A stretch of 64,000 nucleotides of DNA, taken from contig NZ_CP015637.1 in NCBI RefSeq assembly GCF_001708445.1, positions 3,721,001 through 3,785,000 of the forward strand. Direction: 5' to 3'. Below are positions 61,983 to 64,000 of this stretch, one piece after another (the first letter of the stretch is position 1; every line of letters starts with the position of its first letter). The DNA comes from Pseudomonas fluorescens (GTDB taxonomy: Bacteria > Pseudomonadota > Gammaproteobacteria > Pseudomonadales > Pseudomonadaceae). A program made the translations under genes and the position numbers. Under the pieces are notes generated by a model. It made no database searches, was not told where the DNA came from, and saw only the letters and a program-made list of their open reading frames with translations.

Positions 61983-63277
61983 GTGACTACAGCTTCAACC
62001 CGGCCCCGACCCGCCGCGTGGCGATCATCGGCGGCAACCGCATCCCGTTTGCCCGTTCCAACACGGTATACGCCCACGACAGCAACCAGGATCTGCTGGT
62101 GGCTGCGCTGCAAGGCCTGGTCGACCGCTACAACCTCCACGGCCAGCGCCTGGGCGAGTTCGCTGCCGGCGCGGTGATCAAGCATTCGCGGGATTTCAAC
62201 CTCGCGCGTGAGTCGCTGCTGTCGACCACCTTGTCCCCGCAGACCCCGGCCTACGACGTGCAACAAGCCTGCGGTACCGGTCTGGAAGCGGCCTTGCTGG
62301 TGGCGAATAAAATCGCCCTCGGCCAGATCGAAGTCGGCATTGCCGGCGGCGCCGATACCACTTCCGACGCGCCCATCGGCATCAATGAGTCCCTGCGCCA
62401 CACCTTGCTCGCGGCCAACCGTGCCAAGGGCATGGGCGACAAGTTGAAGGCGCTGCTGAAGGTGCGCCCGTCGATGTTTTTCAAGCCGCTGCTGCCGCGC
62501 AATGGCGAGCCGCGCACCGGCTTGTCCATGGGCGAGCATTGCGAAGAAATGGCCAAGCGCTGGCAGATCAAGCGCCTGGCCCAGGATGAGCTGACCCTCA
62601 CCAGTCACCAACGCCTGGATGCCGCGTACAAACGCGGTTTCTTCGACGACCTGATCAGCCCCCATCGCGGCCTGGCGCGGGACAACAACCTGCGCGCCGA
62701 CGCCAGCCTGGAGAAACTCGCCGGGCTGTCCCCGGCCTACGACCGCCAGAACGGCACTCTCACGGCGGGCAACTCCACGCCACTGACGGATGGCGCCTCG
62801 GTGGTGCTGTTGGCCAGCGAAGAATGGGCGGCAGCCAATGGCTGGCCGGTGTTGGCCTACCTGCGCACGGGCGAGACGGCGGCGGTGAATTTTGTCGACG
62901 GCACCGAAGGCTTGTTGATGGCGCCGGCCTATGCGGTGCCACGCATGCTCAAGCGCGAAGGCCTGAGCTTCGCCGACTTCGATTTCTTCGAGATCCACGA
63001 AGCCTTTGCCGCCCAGGTGCTGTGTACGCTCAAGGCCTGGGAGGACGCCGAGTATTGCCGCGAGCGTCTAGGCTTGGAGGCGCCACTGGGTGCCATCGAC
63101 CGCGCCAAAATGAACGTCAACGGTGGCTCCCTGGGCTGCGGCCACCCGTTTGCCGCCACCGGAGGCCGGCAATTGGCGACCTTGGCCAAGGCCATCCATG
63201 AACGCGGGGGTGGACGCGGCCTGATTTCCATCTGCGCGGCGGGCGGGCTGGGCATTACCGCCATCGTCGAAAAGTAG
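61979..63277 (+). CDS. Acetyl-CoA C-acyltransferase (thiolase, FadI-like)
   Basis: A 432-residue thiolase with nucleophile C98 (QQACGTGLEA), the second active-site histidines in EIHEAFAAQ and GGSLGCGHPF, and the deprotonating cysteine in SICAAGG. It cleaves 3-ketoacyl-CoA in the last step of beta-oxidation. Length fits FadI-type rather than biosynthetic thiolases. It sits between dehydratase and ligase in the same operon. Confidence 0.93.
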   Translation: MSDYSFNPAPTRRVAIIGGNRIPFARSNTVYAHDSNQDLLVAALQGLVDRYNLHGQRLGEFAAGAVIKHSRDFNLARESLLSTTLSPQTPAYDVQQACGTGLEAALLVANKIALGQIEVGIAGGADTTSDAPIGINESLRHTLLAANRAKGMGDKLKALLKVRPSMFFKPLLPRNGEPRTGLSMGEHCEEMAKRWQIKRLAQDELTLTSHQRLDAAYKRGFFDDLISPHRGLARDNNLRADASLEKLAGLSPAYDRQNGTLTAGNSTPLTDGASVVLLASEEWAAANGWPVLAYLRTGETAAVNFVDGTEGLLMAPAYAVPRMLKREGLSFADFDFFEIHEAFAAQVLCTLKAWEDAEYCRERLGLEAPLGAIDRAKMNVNGGSLGCGHPFAATGGRQLATLAKAIHERGGGRGLISICAAGGLGITAIVEK

Positions 63278-63308
63278 CTCTATCAAAAACAACAACAAGG
63301 AGACTGCC

Positions 63309-64000
63309 ATGAACGCTATCAGCCTGGAACAGACCGAACGGGTCTGGTTGAACGCTTACCTGCCCGGCGTCCCGGCGGACATCGATGCCGGTATCGAAGA
63401 CTACCCATCGTTGCGCGAGGTGTTCCTGGAGCACCTGGAAAAATTCCGCGAGCGGGTCGCCTACGTCAGTATCGGCACGGAAATGACCTACGCCGACTGG
63501 CACGTGCAGGGCGTTGCGTTTGCCGCCTGGCTGCAAGGCCAGGGCGTCAAGAAGGGCGACCGCGTGGCGTTGATGATGCCCAACTGCTTGCAGTACCCGA
63601 TCTGCCTGCTGGGCACCCTCCTGGCCGGCGCGGTGGTGGTCAACGTCAACCCGTTGTACACCGCCCATGAGCTCAAGCATTTGCTCAAGGACAGCGGCGC
63701 CGAAACCGTGGTGATCTTCGAAAACTTCGCCCACACCCTGGAAAAAGTCATCGCCGGCAGCAGCGTCAAGCGCGTGGTGGTGGCGGCCATCGGCGACTTG
63801 CTCGGCACCTTCAAGGGCGCGGCGATGAACTTCATCCTGCGCCGCGTGCAAAAGCAGGTGCCGGCGTTCAACCTGCGTGGCTCGGTGCGTTTCAACCAGG
63901 TACTTAAACAGGGGCGGGCGCTCAACCACTTCCCGGTCGCCATGGCGCTCGACGACCTGGCCTTCCTGCAATACACCGGCGGCACCACGGGGGATGCCAA
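63309..64000 (+). CDS. Long-chain acyl-CoA synthetase, FadD-like (3' end outside window)
   Basis: The first 230 residues of an AMP-forming ligase. ATG 63309 follows AAGGAG. MMPNCLQYPICLLGTLLAGAVVVNVNPLYTAHEL is typical of FadD, and the P-loop YTGGTTG is just reached before the window ends. It activates fatty acids made by AlkB and the dehydrogenases for beta-oxidation. In Pseudomonas two fadD genes are usually adjacent; the second, if present, is outside the window. Confidence 0.92.
   Translation, partial: MNAISLEQTERVWLNAYLPGVPADIDAGIEDYPSLREVFLEHLEKFRERVAYVSIGTEMTYADWHVQGVAFAAWLQGQGVKKGDRVALMMPNCLQYPICLLGTLLAGAVVVNVNPLYTAHELKHLLKDSGAETVVIFENFAHTLEKVIAGSSVKRVVVAAIGDLLGTFKGAAMNFILRRVQKQVPAFNLRGSVRFNQVLKQGRALNHFPVAMALDDLAFLQYTGGTTGDA

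Overview
The window looks like chromosome from a Pseudomonas of the P. fluorescens group. The evidence is the high-GC coding style, two families of Pseudomonas REP/REPIN palindromes between genes, an OprD-family porin, PraA/PraB-like secreted proteins, and a type VI secretion (T6SS) cluster whose gene order matches the P. aeruginosa H2-T6SS. This assignment rests on recognised families and gene order; no database search was run.

Layout. 1-2632: the tail of a probable IclR-type regulator, then a leftward carboxynorspermidine decarboxylase/dehydrogenase pair (alternative spermidine pathway). 2962-9954: a LacI-family regulator with a 14-bp palindrome at its start, followed by an overlapping operon for an ABC importer (binding protein, two permeases, ATPase), a cytosolic metallophosphodiesterase and, after a gap, an OprD-type porin. 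Together these suggest uptake and hydrolysis of a phosphodiester-like compound. 10229-12517: metE with a possible MetR site upstream. 12731-24142: mixed housekeeping and hypothetical genes: a DUF1624 membrane protein, a DUF924 protein, a glutathione transferase, small envelope proteins, a creatininase-family amidohydrolase, two divergent L,D-transpeptidases, a P-loop kinase, a DapF-like epimerase lacking one catalytic cysteine, a TPM-domain protein, a DUF1543 protein and an aldo/keto reductase.

24196-44911: a T6SS cluster. hcp points left behind a candidate sigma-54 promoter. Pointing right are tssA-B-C-E-F-G-H, a sigma-54 activator, a 43-residue lipoprotein, an FHA protein, tssJ-K-L-M, a PP2C phosphatase and a Ser/Thr kinase. 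The baseplate, sheath, membrane complex, ClpV recycling and a phosphorylation switch are all present. No vgrG (tssI), PAAR or recognisable effector is in the window.

44919-47637: a small conserved protein and a PTS-EIIC/EAL membrane phosphodiesterase gene split by an in-frame TAG. 47634-64000: a lipid/alkane oxidation region. On the left strand are a Baeyer-Villiger-type monooxygenase, a short-chain dehydrogenase and a ferritin-like metal-dependent hydrolase. On the right strand are an alpha/beta hydrolase, AlkB, two PraA/B-like proteins, a FadL-type porin, FadE, a FabG-like reductase, a MaoC dehydratase, a thiolase and the start of a FadD-type ligase. The set covers hydrocarbon entry, terminal hydroxylation, a possible ketone/ester side route and beta-oxidation.

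No rRNA, tRNA, CRISPR array, insertion sequence or prophage was seen.
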